In this document: positions 24,631-34,731 of the stretch, in pieces | Position numbering within the stretch: the first letter of the stretch is position 1 | Layout: the number at the start of each line of letters is the position of its first letter | Source: an uncultured Candidatus Saccharibacteria bacterium | GTDB taxonomy: Bacteria > Patescibacteriota > Saccharimonadia > Saccharimonadales > UBA4665 | Assembly (NCBI GenBank): GCA_903840315.1 | Contig: CAIMFK010000012.1 | Span: 80,186-144,185, forward strand | Direction: 5' to 3' | DNA: 64,000 nucleotides | Translations under genes and position numbers: made by a program | The notes under the pieces: model-generated | Told to the model about the DNA's origin: nothing | The model's input: only the letters and a program-made list of their open reading frames with translations | Database searches by the model: none

Positions 24631-26565
24631 TTAGCTCGAGAGACTTAAATCTAAAATTGTGTTTATGAGTTCTGCGTGACTCCAGACTAGTGGTGCTACT
24701 GAAATAGGCTTTCCATCATTTGGGTTAAATTGTTCACTCAAAACACCGCTCAAAAGACTATATTTTAGCGACAAATCAATCAGATCCACTCCTTTGTCTA
24801 CAGACCCCATACCAATGTAGTATTGAGCTATCCATAGAGTGGTAACGTGCCACGGGTTACCTAGTATCGGTGGCTTAGATTCAAAGTAATGATCATTCTC
24901 ATACCTCACAGCTCCACCAATAGGTGTTTTCTTGATAAGCTTTGTGTTTATAGACTCTAGGGTTTTATGGATTTTTTCGGGGGGTATTATATTTTGCCCG
25001 AACATCATTCCTCCATAAAAGCTCGAAACATCTAGAACTTTATCCATATCTAGGGAGTTATTTTCATTAAGATAGAAACCTTTAACAAAATAGCCAAGTT
25101 TTTCATCATAAAGTTTTTCTATATTGTTAGCGATTCTCCTTGCTGCACTTTTCCAGCTTAAAGCATCGTCGGGATACTCGAACTTCTCGGCAAACTGTAC
25201 AGCCACATTTAATGCCTGATATGTAAGCGCTACTGTATAGGTGGATGTTAGAAATTTTTCTTCCCATAGATCATAGCTGGCATGTGGAAGATTTGTTGCA
25301 TCATCAAAATAAGAAGCCATAAAATTAGCTGCTGGCTTAATTAGGGTTTCGTACAGTTTGTATATGTAGTCCTTATCGTCTGTATAGTAATAGAACTGTC
25401 CAAGCATATATATGACAAGTGCGGTTTCGTCTTCTTGAATTGCCAGCTCCTTACGCTTGCCGTGTATCAAAGGGTGCCAGGTGCTGCCTATGGCTTTATC
25501 TGGCTGGTATTTATGCATCATAAAGCCATCTGGGCTTAGTGTATCTCTACAAAAATCGAAGAAAGCTTTTGGCTCTTCAGTAAAACCCATCCTAATTAGT
25601 GGCCACATTGCATATGCACCATCTCTCGGCCAGACATAGCTATAGTAATCTTTATTGTAGTTATAAATTGTTGAGTCGCACGATGCTATAATTCCACCTC
25701 TTTTATCAGTATGAGCCTTAATTATCATCATAGACTTCTTAACAATTGGAAGATATTTTTTGTCTATTTTAGAAAGCTTTGAGTCTGCAATCTTGAACCA
25801 GTCATGCCAAGAATTTCTAGTTTTATCTAAGTGCTTTTGTAGCGAATCTAGTTTTATTCGGTTATGGATTTTTTCAGCATTGAACTGATTATCTGATGCA
25901 ATAATCCAATAATCGACAAAATCGCTGGCTTTAGAGTCTAGGCTTATTGTAAATCCAAGCACTGAATCTATAGCTCCATGCTCTACAGGGTTATTAGAAA
26001 GTACCCCGTCTTCAGCATCCTTGAACGTTCCATTGTTGCTTGCTAAATCGTAGTTTCCGATGGCGTACTGATCAAAAGCTTTACCGTCAGATGTTTGACC
26101 ATAAATAAGTAAGTTATACCTACCTTTGTAATCTAGAATATAGTTATCATCCGGGACAAAGAATGCAGTATCTGCCCTACCTAAGCTAGATATTTCGAAC
26201 ATTTGGTGCATAAAAAATTTAATTGTTCTAGGCTTATCAGAAAGATTAGTAATCTTAATTCTTCTACCAAATACATTGAATTCACTATCTACAAAATCTT
26301 CACAAAGCAGTTCAACCTGCATCTCTTTGTTAGTAAGACTAATGCTGCTTATTAGAGCATCAGGATAAAAATCGACTTTGTTTTCCCAGCTATCATCAAC
26401 CCAAGAAAATTTAGAATCTACCCAAATTCCAATCTTATGACCTAAACCCTTAGAAGAACTTAAGTTTTCAAGACCTACATATGGATAGTAGAAATCCTTA
26501 ACTAGCCCCTGCTCGTCTAGTCCAACTGTAAGCTGACTATTGCCAAGAATTACTGGTCTGGCCAT
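24631..26565 (-). CDS. Glycoside hydrolase family 15 (glucoamylase/glucodextranase-like)
   Basis: A 644-residue cytoplasmic enzyme with an N-terminal beta-sandwich (about 1-260) and a C-terminal (alpha/alpha)6 barrel. Barrel signatures are YSYVWPRDGAYAMW, IQEDETALVIY, SYDLWEE, which holds the likely general acid Glu, and LSEQFNPNDGKP, which holds the likely general base Glu. It would release glucose from alpha-glucans or cleave a related alpha-linked glucoside. It lies 2 nt after the GH57 gene in a GT4-GH57-GH15 operon, so it likely works on the glucan handled by these partners. Confidence 0.92.
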   Translation of the reverse strand: MARPVILGNSQLTVGLDEQGLVKDFYYPYVGLENLSSSKGLGHKIGIWVDSKFSWVDDSWENKVDFYPDALISSISLTNKEMQVELLCEDFVDSEFNVFGRRIKITNLSDKPRTIKFFMHQMFEISSLGRADTAFFVPDDNYILDYKGRYNLLIYGQTSDGKAFDQYAIGNYDLASNNGTFKDAEDGVLSNNPVEHGAIDSVLGFTISLDSKASDFVDYWIIASDNQFNAEKIHNRIKLDSLQKHLDKTRNSWHDWFKIADSKLSKIDKKYLPIVKKSMMIIKAHTDKRGGIIASCDSTIYNYNKDYYSYVWPRDGAYAMWPLIRMGFTEEPKAFFDFCRDTLSPDGFMMHKYQPDKAIGSTWHPLIHGKRKELAIQEDETALVIYMLGQFYYYTDDKDYIYKLYETLIKPAANFMASYFDDATNLPHASYDLWEEKFLTSTYTVALTYQALNVAVQFAEKFEYPDDALSWKSAARRIANNIEKLYDEKLGYFVKGFYLNENNSLDMDKVLDVSSFYGGMMFGQNIIPPEKIHKTLESINTKLIKKTPIGGAVRYENDHYFESKPPILGNPWHVTTLWIAQYYIGMGSVDKGVDLIDLSLKYSLLSGVLSEQFNPNDGKPISVAPLVWSHAELINTILDLSLSS

Positions 26566-26567
26566 GA

Positions 26568-27776
26568 CTAAATCTCAATTCCTTTTTCATTTAGTCGGAA
26601 TCTTAAATCATGCCATGCATTCATAAAGTTTATTGTTGCGTCGTATGGCGTTTTATATGGACTAAAATAAGCGTGAATATCCCCATCATTGAAATATTTA
26701 GTACACATATAGTAAAAGTGATCGGAGGTTTGAAGTCTCCGCCAGTCCTCAATTAAACTCCAGTCATCTGTTCCAAGTATTTTTGAAGACAGACTGTATA
26801 TCGCCTTAATTGCTTGTTGTTGCATGGCATTTCCGAGCCAGGCAGATAGGTCTCTTTCGGTATCTGCCCAGGTTAGTGTTTCTGGAACATCAATAGTGTC
26901 CACTACTTTATAGCTATCAATTGCGTCAGATACAGTCATGAAAGTATTATTTTCATCCTTGAGCCAAATCGGGACCATATTTTCCAAGAAATCGAATATT
27001 CCAGTATCTTCCCATTGATGCTCGCCAAAGGTTTCATAATCCATGAATAAATTAAAGATTTCCGAGTCCTGGGAATCGTTAATCCAATTTATATACTTAT
27101 CTGCAGTAAGTGGCCACTCATTCCAGTTCCTATTACCGAATCTAAAAGCAATATCATCAGAAAGCTTATAGTTTTTCATTAGTAGTTTAATATTTTGGGT
27201 GTTTATTGGCTTATATAGGTGATTTGAATTTCTCCAGCCAAGCACTTTATCCCAACCTTCGGCCAGAATTCCTTTGTATCCAGATTTATCTGCCCACATA
27301 GCAAGATCATTATTGTATGCCAGTTCAGTGTTTCTAAAGACTTTAGGTGTTTGACCAAATACAGACTCTATCTTTTCCCGGTGCATTCTTACCTGAATTT
27401 CGAACTCTTGCAAGGAATAGAAAAAAGCTAAGCTATGGTGGTATGTTTCTGCAACTATTTCTACTTTTCCAGTTTCAACAAGATCGACAAATGACTGCAA
27501 AACTTCTGGTGCCCACTTTTCTAATTCAGTAATTAAAGTACCAGTAATAGACAAGCTTAGCTTGAAATCGGGATAGATTTTCAGTAAATGTATTAATTTC
27601 TTGTTGGTTGGGATATATGATTTCTCGGATACTTTATCTATTATCTTCTGATTACCATTAGGATCTGAATCATCCCAGGAAAAATAGTCATGATTTTTTC
27701 CAACTTCAAAAACGGAATAATCCTTAACTCTGTATGGCTGATGGGCATGCAAATATAGGACTATAGATTTTTTCAT
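26568..27776 (-). CDS. Glycoside hydrolase family 57 (alpha-amylase/4-alpha-glucanotransferase type)
   Basis: A 402-residue enzyme with the GH57 set: HAHQPYR near the N terminus, HHSLAFF, RNTELAYN holding the likely nucleophile Glu, and FMDYETFGEHQ holding the likely acid Asp. No signal peptide, so it acts inside the cell. Typical activities are alpha-amylase or glucan transferase. Its start overlaps the glycosyltransferase stop by 4 nt (ATGA) and GH15 follows after 2 nt, indicating coordinated glucan turnover. Confidence 0.92.
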   Translation of the reverse strand: MKKSIVLYLHAHQPYRVKDYSVFEVGKNHDYFSWDDSDPNGNQKIIDKVSEKSYIPTNKKLIHLLKIYPDFKLSLSITGTLITELEKWAPEVLQSFVDLVETGKVEIVAETYHHSLAFFYSLQEFEIQVRMHREKIESVFGQTPKVFRNTELAYNNDLAMWADKSGYKGILAEGWDKVLGWRNSNHLYKPINTQNIKLLMKNYKLSDDIAFRFGNRNWNEWPLTADKYINWINDSQDSEIFNLFMDYETFGEHQWEDTGIFDFLENMVPIWLKDENNTFMTVSDAIDSYKVVDTIDVPETLTWADTERDLSAWLGNAMQQQAIKAIYSLSSKILGTDDWSLIEDWRRLQTSDHFYYMCTKYFNDGDIHAYFSPYKTPYDATINFMNAWHDLRFRLNEKGIEI

Positions 27777-28957
27777 GCCAGCACCTTTTTATGTTTGGAG
27801 TATTCCTTAATTGTAGCTTTTGCAGATTTATCCCAAGTCATAGACATAATTTCTTCTGTGGCCATTTGTCGCATAGTCTTTGCAAGTCCTTCATTTCTCA
27901 GGAACCCAACGATTTTGTTGACCATTTCATCCTTATCCCAAAAGTCGACCTTCAGGCAGTTTTTATAGATCTCACTAACTCCAGACTGATAAGAGATTAA
28001 AGAAGGTGTTCCGTAGTTTATGGCTTCAAGCGGTGTTATTCCAAAAGGCTCAGATACTGATGGCATCACAAATAGATCAGCAATACCGAAGGCATCTCGC
28101 CACTTTTTGCCTCGCTGAAATCCTGCAAATATTACATTCTGCAGTATTCCGAGTTCGGCACTTAATGAAATCAGCTCATGGTACTGGTCACCATCGCCGA
28201 CTATTAGAAATAAAGTCTTGGGCAAAATATCTACTACATCTTTTGCTGCATAAAGTAGACCTGTAATATTCTTTTGGATAGTTAGTCTGCCCACGTTGGT
28301 TACAACTTTATAGCCATTCGATTTTAATAACTCGATGTACTCATATACATTGTCGTTATCAAGCTCACCCAATTCATCAACATCGATACTGTTATGAACG
28401 ACACTTATTTTTTCTAAAGGAATGTCGTACTCTCGAGCAATAGATTCTTTGGTCATTTGACTAACTGCTATGACCTTATCTGCCATCATCAGTCCAAGGC
28501 GCTCAATATCTCGTATCATAGGGTTGCCAGATTCACCACCAGATCTATCTGATTCTATCGAATGAACATGAACTATTAATGGTAGGTTGGTTGCTTGCTT
28601 GGCCTTCATAGCTGCCCTAAATGTTAGCCAATCATGGGCATGAATTATATCGTACTCTTTTTCTTGGGCCTTACTGGCAACATAATTTTCATAATTTAAT
28701 TGCTCACTAGTAACAGCGTGTGTAGAAAGATAATTAGCTCCGTCATAGACATTGAGGTGATGTTTTAGTTTGGTGTAGTTCATCGGAGTCGTGGAATGGA
28801 TCTTCATAAAATCATTCTCTTGATCAGTTTTATAAGGAAGAACAAACTCAATATCTACATTGTTTTTTGCAAGAGACTTACAAAGCTGAAAACAGGCAAC
28901 ACCTAACCCACCACTGTTGTGTGGAGGTAATTCCCAACCTAACATCAATACCCTCAT
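27773..28957 (-). CDS. Glycosyltransferase family 4 (glycogen synthase-like)
   Basis: A 394-residue GT-B enzyme. The N-terminal domain opens with MLGWELPPHNSGGLGVACF, the glycine-rich sugar-nucleotide start, then HAHDWLTF. The C-terminal domain has VVTNVGRLTIQKNITGLL, LFVMPSVSEPFGITPLEAI and the E-x7-E pair inside that block. It most resembles ADP/UDP-glucose-dependent alpha-glucan synthases of the GT4 group. First gene of the GT4-GH57-GH15 operon. A -10-like TAATAC lies about 11 nt before the ATG. Confidence 0.9.
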   Translation of the reverse strand: MRVLMLGWELPPHNSGGLGVACFQLCKSLAKNNVDIEFVLPYKTDQENDFMKIHSTTPMNYTKLKHHLNVYDGANYLSTHAVTSEQLNYENYVASKAQEKEYDIIHAHDWLTFRAAMKAKQATNLPLIVHVHSIESDRSGGESGNPMIRDIERLGLMMADKVIAVSQMTKESIAREYDIPLEKISVVHNSIDVDELGELDNDNVYEYIELLKSNGYKVVTNVGRLTIQKNITGLLYAAKDVVDILPKTLFLIVGDGDQYHELISLSAELGILQNVIFAGFQRGKKWRDAFGIADLFVMPSVSEPFGITPLEAINYGTPSLISYQSGVSEIYKNCLKVDFWDKDEMVNKIVGFLRNEGLAKTMRQMATEEIMSMTWDKSAKATIKEYSKHKKVLA

Positions 28958-29070
28958 AGTCGATTTTTGTATTATTGCACCTATTTAATTACTTAAAGTT
29001 TACCCAAATAACATAACCTTTTTTACACTTATAATCATATCAAAGAGTGATGGCCATGACTAAATAAAAA

Positions 29071-29547
29071 CTATAAAATATTGTTGTTATTTTTAATTAT
29101 TTCCCATTCTTTCAATAAGATATCTACATCAGATTTAGAGAATCTGTCTTTTCTTAATTTTTGAATCATTTGTTTTTCGTCCAACCAAATATAGCTAGAA
29201 AGTTCATTGTTATCCAGCTCTATTTCTCCATTCTTAAAATTTACCCAGTAACTTTTCCTATCTTGGCCTCTGTATTTAAACTTATCTACAAGTTTTTTAG
29301 GCCATTTATATATAAGTCTAATGGTGCTTTTATTAATAATCTCATAATCTAAATTTCCACCAATTTCTTCTCTGATTTCCCGAACTAAAGCTTCTTTTTC
29401 GGTCTCTTCAGCTTCAACTCCTCCTTTTACAAAATCAAGTTGACCATCAGGATCAACAACTTTTTGGACCATTAGAAACCTTTTATGAGAATCAAAAATA
29501 ATGGCAGACACATTGGACCTGTATCCATAATCTTTCATCGCTGACAT
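29071..29547 (-). CDS. Nudix hydrolase
   Basis: A 158-residue protein with a complete Nudix box, KGGVEAEETEKEALVREIREE followed by IGG (residues about 41-64, quoted in two pieces). The LDFVKGGVE lead-in resembles diadenosine-polyphosphate and RNA-pyrophosphohydrolase types. It begins at the last base of the next Nudix gene, so the three genes 30871-29071 form one operon with trhO first. Substrate unknown. Confidence 0.87.
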   Translation of the reverse strand: MSAMKDYGYRSNVSAIIFDSHKRFLMVQKVVDPDGQLDFVKGGVEAEETEKEALVREIREEIGGNLDYEIINKSTIRLIYKWPKKLVDKFKYRGQDRKSYWVNFKNGEIELDNNELSSYIWLDEKQMIQKLRKDRFSKSDVDILLKEWEIIKNNNNIL

Positions 29548-29990
29548 TATTTAATAAAACCAGCTTTTTTTGCAGCTTGGAGTGATTCGTTAATCTTTGA
29601 ATGCAAAGGTGAGGGTAGTTTATCTAATGTAAACCAATCTATTTCATCTATCTTGTGAGGTTCATTTATTCTAACCTTGCCTGGATCTACTTTGACTGCG
29701 TGGACTAAAGCAACCCAGTGAGTATCTTTTCCTTTGTGTTTTCTTAAAGCATTGAAGGCTTCTAGAAAATTAATATTTATCGGTTTTACGCCTAACTCTT
29801 CCTCAACTTCGCGAATTACTGCGTCATTCCAATCTTCGCCAAACTCTAGCGCACCTCCACCAACATCCCATCTTCCCTGCTCATCTCGTGTATTCTGGCT
29901 TCTTTTTTGAAGTAAAAAGTTCCCTTCCCCATCATGAACGACAAAAGTTACAGTAACTCCAATAAAGTCTATTCCTCGATGCTGATTCAT
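29547..29990 (-). CDS. Nudix hydrolase
   Basis: A 147-residue protein: [20 protein letters not shown] strand, then the Nudix box [20 protein letters not shown] with LGV (about 46-68, in two pieces). A C-terminal [10 protein letters not shown] is typical of MutT/NudG-like enzymes. It overlaps trhO by 4 nt and the next Nudix gene by 1 nt. Two unrelated Nudix boxes side by side suggest different substrates rather than a recent duplication. Confidence 0.87.
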   Translation of the reverse strand: MNQHRGIDFIGVTVTFVVHDGEGNFLLQKRSQNTRDEQGRWDVGGGALEFGEDWNDAVIREVEEELGVKPININFLEAFNALRKHKGKDTHWVALVHAVKVDPGKVRINEPHKIDEIDWFTLDKLPSPLHSKINESLQAAKKAGFIK

Positions 29991-30871
29991 GCCAGACTCA
30001 TTACTCTCTCACATGCATTAGAGCACGTATTATTTGAATAGCATTTTTGACAAATTAGTATCAATTTATTGCATGACTTGTTGGCACAATTTTCAAAATT
30101 ACTTGTTTTACCTTTGCAATGAATACACTCACCAATGTCTTTAGCTTTATTCGAAAACTTAGTACCCATTCGCTTATCGAAAACATACAGCGAGCCGTCC
30201 CAATATCCGTTATCGCCATATTTCTCGCCATACTTAACAATTCCACCATCTATTTGATAAACATCCTTAAAGCCTCTATTTTTCATAAGAACGCTAAGTA
30301 CCTCACAACGAATTCCACCGGTACAGTAGGTTATAACTTTTTTCTTTTTTATTTCATCATACTTGGGGTCATTGAGCTCTTCTTTGAAATCTCTGGTGGT
30401 ATCAACATCAGGAATTACGGCGTCTTTAAATTTACCTACAGCAGCTTCATACGCATTTCGGCCATCGAAAAATACCACTTCATCACCATGCTTTTCGACT
30501 AGATCATTTACTGCTTGAGGACTTAGGTGCTTGCCACCACCAACAATTCCGTTCTCATCAACCTTAATTTCATCAACTGCTTTGAAAGTCACAATTTCAT
30601 CCCTAACCTTAACCGATAATTTTGGAAAGTCATCTCCTGCACCTTCAGACCATTTGAACAAAGTACCCTTAAACGAAGGGAAAGTTTTTGTTTCTTTGAC
30701 GTATTCTTTAAGGTCTTTCATGTCCCCTCCTAGAGTACCGTTAATTCCGTGCTTTGAAATAATAATTCTGCCCTTAAGAGATAGTCTTTGGCAAAGATTT
30801 TTCTGCCATAGCCTAACCGCATCAGGGTCGCTAATTGGTGCAAATTTGTAATAAAGAATTATTTTTTCCAT
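29987..30871 (-). CDS. trhO: tRNA uridine(34) hydroxylase, rhodanese-type
   Basis: A 294-residue TrhO/YceA protein. The N-terminal acylphosphatase-like domain has [14 protein letters not shown] central rhodanese domain carries the active-site loop [11 protein letters not shown]-terminal Cys-rich zinc-like region follows ([20 protein letters not shown], then [14 protein letters not shown]). TrhO makes 5-hydroxyuridine at tRNA position 34. First gene of an operon with two Nudix genes. Length and domain order match the longer bacterial form. Confidence 0.9.
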   Translation of the reverse strand: MEKIILYYKFAPISDPDAVRLWQKNLCQRLSLKGRIIISKHGINGTLGGDMKDLKEYVKETKTFPSFKGTLFKWSEGAGDDFPKLSVKVRDEIVTFKAVDEIKVDENGIVGGGKHLSPQAVNDLVEKHGDEVVFFDGRNAYEAAVGKFKDAVIPDVDTTRDFKEELNDPKYDEIKKKKVITYCTGGIRCEVLSVLMKNRGFKDVYQIDGGIVKYGEKYGDNGYWDGSLYVFDKRMGTKFSNKAKDIGECIHCKGKTSNFENCANKSCNKLILICQKCYSNNTCSNACERVMSLA

Positions 30872-30939
30872 GTCTAAGTTTCATTTTAACAGATAAGAGG
30901 TCATTTTTTCAAAAGTTCATCCTGTGTTATAACTACTAT

Positions 30940-32529
30940 ATGAACAAATGGAAAACAGTTGCTTTACTTGGACTAGCTCAATTTGTAATGGTTCTGGATT
31001 CAACTGTTATGAATGTTTCCATTTCTAAAGTTGTCGAAGATCTTCATTCTAGTGTTACTGCAATGCAAGGAGCGATTACTTTCTACACCCTTACGATGGC
31101 AGCACTTATGCTAATAGGCGCTAAGCTTGGTGATATTTGGGGAAGGAAAAAAGCTTTTCTTGTAGGCGCAGTAGTTTATGCCACGGGATCGTTAATAACT
31201 GGGCTTAGTCCAAACATGGCAACTTTGTTTTTGGGATGGTCAGTTATCGAGGGGCTTGGAGCAGTTCTTGTCATACCTGCGATTGCGGCTTTAGTTGCCA
31301 ATAACTATTCCGGCAAGGATAGAGTTACGGCATTCGCAATAATCGGAGCCGTTTCTGGTGCCGCAGTTGCCGCAGGACCATTAATAGGTGGTTTTGTGAC
31401 AACCTACTTTTCATGGAGGTATGTATTTTTCTCTGAAGTAGCGATTATGGCTTTAGTGATTATGTTCAGTAAGGCAATTAAGGATTCAGTGAAAAAAGTA
31501 AATTCTAAAATCGATATTTTAAGTGCTTTATTATCGGCTACTGGACTTGTTTTAATTGTATTTGGAATGCTTCAAAGCAAAACTTGGGGCTGGATAATCC
31601 CTCATAATTCACCATCATTGAATGGACACAACATCAATCCACTTGGCATTTCTATAGTTGTTTATCTGATTATTGCCGGGTCAATTCTACTTAGACTTTT
31701 TTATTCACGACAGAAAAAACTCGAAGATGGCAATGAGAACCCATTAATAAAAGTATCGCTACTCAAGGTGATTCAATTAAGGTCAGGCTTGGGTGTACTA
31801 ATGGGGCAATTTATTGTAACCGCAGGACTATTTTTCGCAATTCCGGTATATCTACAAATGACTCTAGGTTACGATGCTCTAACAACTGGAATTAGAATAT
31901 TTCCACTATCAATTGGACTGATTGCATTTTCAGTAATTGGCACAAAATTAACTAGCAAGTGGTCCCCGAGAAAAATAATAAGACTGGGACAAATAATACT
32001 AATATTGAGCGTTTTAATATTATTAAGTTCAGTTTCTGTTGAGCTAAAAAGTAAAGTATTTTTAGTAGCAATGTTTTTTGCTGGTGCGGCATTAGGATTA
32101 CTATCATCACAAGTAGGCAATGTAAACATGTCTGCGGTTGACAAAAAAGAATCAAGCGAAATTGGTGGTCTTCAGGGCTTATTTCAGAATCTAGGATCAT
32201 CACTTGGAACCGCACTTATCGGCTCTATTTTTATTGCGTTTCTGACGTCATCATTTATTAATAATGTCCAATCAAGTAGCAACCTATCTAGTCAAATAAA
32301 ATCTAGCGTTAGTGAAAAGTCTAAATCGGGCATTTCGATTATTCCAGTTTCTGATGTTAATTATATAGCTCAGAAAAAAGCCGTCTCAGCTTCAGATGGT
32401 CAACTACTTACCCAAATCTATGCTGAGTCACAAGTTAACGCTATGAGAGAAGCTCTTGTGGGGCTAATTATTGTATCGCTGATTTCTTTACTTCTTTCAA
32501 AAAATATACCCAATAAGATTATTAAGTAA
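30940..32529 (+). CDS. MFS transporter, DHA2 (14-helix) type
   Basis: A 529-residue multidrug-type exporter with 14 predicted helices. Hallmarks are LAQFVMVLDSTVMNVSI in helix 1, LGDIWGRKK (motif A) and the helix-5 GAVAAGPLIGGFV antiporter-type motif. The substrate is unknown. The frame is open from 30835, but helix 1 begins at ATG 30940, and TATAAC (30928..30933) ends 6 nt before it. The K+ channel gene starts 1 nt after the stop, so the two are co-transcribed. Confidence 0.88.
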   Translation: MNKWKTVALLGLAQFVMVLDSTVMNVSISKVVEDLHSSVTAMQGAITFYTLTMAALMLIGAKLGDIWGRKKAFLVGAVVYATGSLITGLSPNMATLFLGWSVIEGLGAVLVIPAIAALVANNYSGKDRVTAFAIIGAVSGAAVAAGPLIGGFVTTYFSWRYVFFSEVAIMALVIMFSKAIKDSVKKVNSKIDILSALLSATGLVLIVFGMLQSKTWGWIIPHNSPSLNGHNINPLGISIVVYLIIAGSILLRLFYSRQKKLEDGNENPLIKVSLLKVIQLRSGLGVLMGQFIVTAGLFFAIPVYLQMTLGYDALTTGIRIFPLSIGLIAFSVIGTKLTSKWSPRKIIRLGQIILILSVLILLSSVSVELKSKVFLVAMFFAGAALGLLSSQVGNVNMSAVDKKESSEIGGLQGLFQNLGSSLGTALIGSIFIAFLTSSFINNVQSSSNLSSQIKSSVSEKSKSGISIIPVSDVNYIAQKKAVSASDGQLLTQIYAESQVNAMREALVGLIIVSLISLLLSKNIPNKIIK

Positions 32530-32530
32530 T

Positions 32531-32845
32531 ATGAATGCTTACGATAAACATGCATATAAAATAATTCTAAGTGCAGCTTTGATTACTCTGGCAACGGGCA
32601 CACTTTTTTATCATATATTCGAGAAGTTATCCTGGGTAAACGCTTATTATTTCAGTGTCATAACGCTAACTACTGTAGGTTATGGTGACATAGTCCCCAA
32701 GACTGCAGGGCAGAAAATATTCACGACTTTCTATATTTTCGTTGGAGTTGGTATCATTACAGCCTTCATAACTGCAACCATGAAAAGGCGCGGTCAAAAA
32801 ATAGAAAAAAATTATATTGCTAAATCGGGTAGTAAGAAAGATTAA
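32531..32845 (+). CDS. Two-helix potassium channel
   Basis: A 104-residue KcsA-like minimal channel: helix 1 (about 10-30), pore helix and selectivity filter TVGYGD (48-53), helix 2 (about 64-84), then a short basic C-terminal tail with no RCK or voltage-sensor domain. It should form a tetrameric K+ pore. It lies 1 nt downstream of the MFS gene, which suggests coupling of export to membrane potential control, although that is inference. It converges on the next gene with a 4-nt overlap. Confidence 0.9.
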   Translation: MNAYDKHAYKIILSAALITLATGTLFYHIFEKLSWVNAYYFSVITLTTVGYGDIVPKTAGQKIFTTFYIFVGVGIITAFITATMKRRGQKIEKNYIAKSGSKKD

Positions 32846-33141
32846 TCTTGTTCGTACTTGCCAGTCCTAAATAATTTCCATGCAACTTTTGGAAATTTTC
32901 TGAATTTAGTATGCTTCATATTTTCCATTAACGTTTTGCCGAGTAAAATTGCTCCAATAATTCCCAGAATAGACTGAACGATTATTATAGTTATTAGAAT
33001 GTGTCGTCTCTTAGAGGCTGAATGAACATCATCCGCAGTATCCACAATTCCAGCTATGAGCCAAAATGGTAACCACCACAAAAATATCAACAAAACACCA
33101 AGCTGAATCTTCAATTTTACTAATTTAATTTTTCTATCCAT
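32842..33141 (-). CDS. Small membrane protein of unknown function
   Basis: A 99-residue protein with two transmembrane segments (about 12-32 and 48-68), a loop with DTADDVHSASKRRH and a basic C-terminal tail. I do not recognise a family. TATACT (33154..33149) ends 7 nt before the ATG. The gene lies 21 nt downstream of the PafA/Dop-family gene but has its own promoter. Confidence 0.65.
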   Translation of the reverse strand: MDRKIKLVKLKIQLGVLLIFLWWLPFWLIAGIVDTADDVHSASKRRHILITIIIVQSILGIIGAILLGKTLMENMKHTKFRKFPKVAWKLFRTGKYEQD

Positions 33142-33162
33142 TAGGCATAGTATAGAACATTA

Positions 33163-34632
33163 TTAAATTTCTTCAGTGGAAAATATTTTTTCTAAGTCGC
33201 TTTCAGTGAAAGCTGTATCTCTAGGGCCAAATGTAATAACTTTATTTTTATCTAATGCAGACATGAAAGAAACAGAAGACCAATAGCAATCTTTTACTTT
33301 TATGTCTTCAAGAATTTGAGCTCTCAATACTGCCCGCGTATCTGAGGGAGGTGTGGCCTGAATAGAGTGAATTAATTTTTCGTTAATACTCACTTTAAAT
33401 TTTCCCCTTTCTCTCAGTTTTAATCCATTGCCCACTTTTCTAGAAATAATATTGCCACCCTCGCCAGATATTTCCTTATAGTCATACCTAAGATCAGTGG
33501 CTTGAGATTTAATGTCTGCGAAATTTCTTGTGATTCCAAAATCCCGATCAGCCTCAATACCATCTCTTATTTGAGTAAATTTTGCAGCCCAATCTGCCCT
33601 GTCGGAAAGAATTTTTATGTCAGCTTGACCACGAATAACTTTCTTCATATCATCACAATAATCATATATTTCACTTGCTACACGACGGTAATTGTGTGGC
33701 AAATCAATGTATAAATTAATATTCTTCAAAGCCAGCTCGGCAACTCTTTGCTGATAATCTAGGCCCCTTAATTGAGATTTTGACATTGATATCTGGCCAT
33801 CGGAACTTAATTCCATACGATTTAGATTTTTAGCTGTAGAAATATATTCGTAATCATTCAAATTATCTGTAAAGTTATCAAGCCTATCTAATTCTCCTAG
33901 CTCATTTAGTGCTAGCATCAAGCCCATGCCGCCAAGTCTTACTTGGGTTGCCCAATCAGAAATATTTATGTCATTGCAGCGTATTTCTAGCCTCATAGTG
34001 TCAACGTCTTGGACTATTCTACCTACAGTTCCTCTATAGCCATAACCATTTACCTCATCTAGTCCACCGATTTTTTGCGAATAGAAAACTCCTTCATCTT
34101 CAGTGAAATATCCAGCCCCAGTTATGAAATTTCTTGTCGCTATAAATTGTTTCAAATGTGGAACTAATTCTAAGGACTCGCCAATTTCTGAATCATTTTC
34201 TATGCAAAAATTATCATGGCAGCCTTTTCTGTTTCCATAACTATCAACAACTCTTCTCTGGAGCCTTACAGTAACAATATCTTCGGTATCCATTGAGGTT
34301 TCTTTGATGTAATTCTCCACCACCTGATCCATAATAATTTCACCCACCCTAATATATTTGTTCAAATCTTCAGGCAAAATACATTCAGGAGTAGATCTTT
34401 CAATATTTGTAGCCCTTCCAAAATCCTCACTTCCACCAACATAAATCCTAAAACCATTTGTTAGATATTCATCGTGTGATCCTAGTAGGTGCTGAGGAAT
34501 ATATCTAGATAAATTCTCGGCAATTTCGTAAGGCTCATCATACTGGCCATCAAGCTTGACTATCATTCCAGTTTCTTCTTCATTTCCAATTACTAGTGGT
34601 AATGGGGATTCAACGGACTCATTATTTAACAT
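33163..34632 (-). CDS. PafA/Dop-family (Pup ligase/deamidase-like) protein
   Basis: A 489-residue protein matching the glutamine-synthetase-like fold of Pup ligase PafA and depupylase Dop. Evidence is GNEEETG (16-22, ATP/Mg), NGFRIYVGG, ERSTPEC (78-84), GCHDNF (137-142), FIATRNFITGAGYF, and the MRLEIRCNDINISDWATQ block with LGGMGLML. These are the positions conserved between Dop and PafA. PafA joins Pup to lysines and Dop removes it or deamidates its C terminus. No Pup, Mpa or proteasome gene lies in the window, so the partner is unknown. An AAGAGG site precedes the ATG. Confidence 0.85.
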   Translation of the reverse strand: MLNNESVESPLPLVIGNEEETGMIVKLDGQYDEPYEIAENLSRYIPQHLLGSHDEYLTNGFRIYVGGSEDFGRATNIERSTPECILPEDLNKYIRVGEIIMDQVVENYIKETSMDTEDIVTVRLQRRVVDSYGNRKGCHDNFCIENDSEIGESLELVPHLKQFIATRNFITGAGYFTEDEGVFYSQKIGGLDEVNGYGYRGTVGRIVQDVDTMRLEIRCNDINISDWATQVRLGGMGLMLALNELGELDRLDNFTDNLNDYEYISTAKNLNRMELSSDGQISMSKSQLRGLDYQQRVAELALKNINLYIDLPHNYRRVASEIYDYCDDMKKVIRGQADIKILSDRADWAAKFTQIRDGIEADRDFGITRNFADIKSQATDLRYDYKEISGEGGNIISRKVGNGLKLRERGKFKVSINEKLIHSIQATPPSDTRAVLRAQILEDIKVKDCYWSSVSFMSALDKNKVITFGPRDTAFTESDLEKIFSTEEI

Positions 34633-34731
34633 TTTTTAACCTCTTAAAGATGTTTGAAACAGATAATAGTTCAATGAGAGAATAAATACAATACCGGGAC
34701 ATGTATCCAGATTTTAGGTTATATTAAGATT

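Noticed and set aside
30119-30502. A 127-codon plus-strand frame opposite trhO
   Set aside because: It is a shadow of a conserved gene with a clear rhodanese active site on the other strand.
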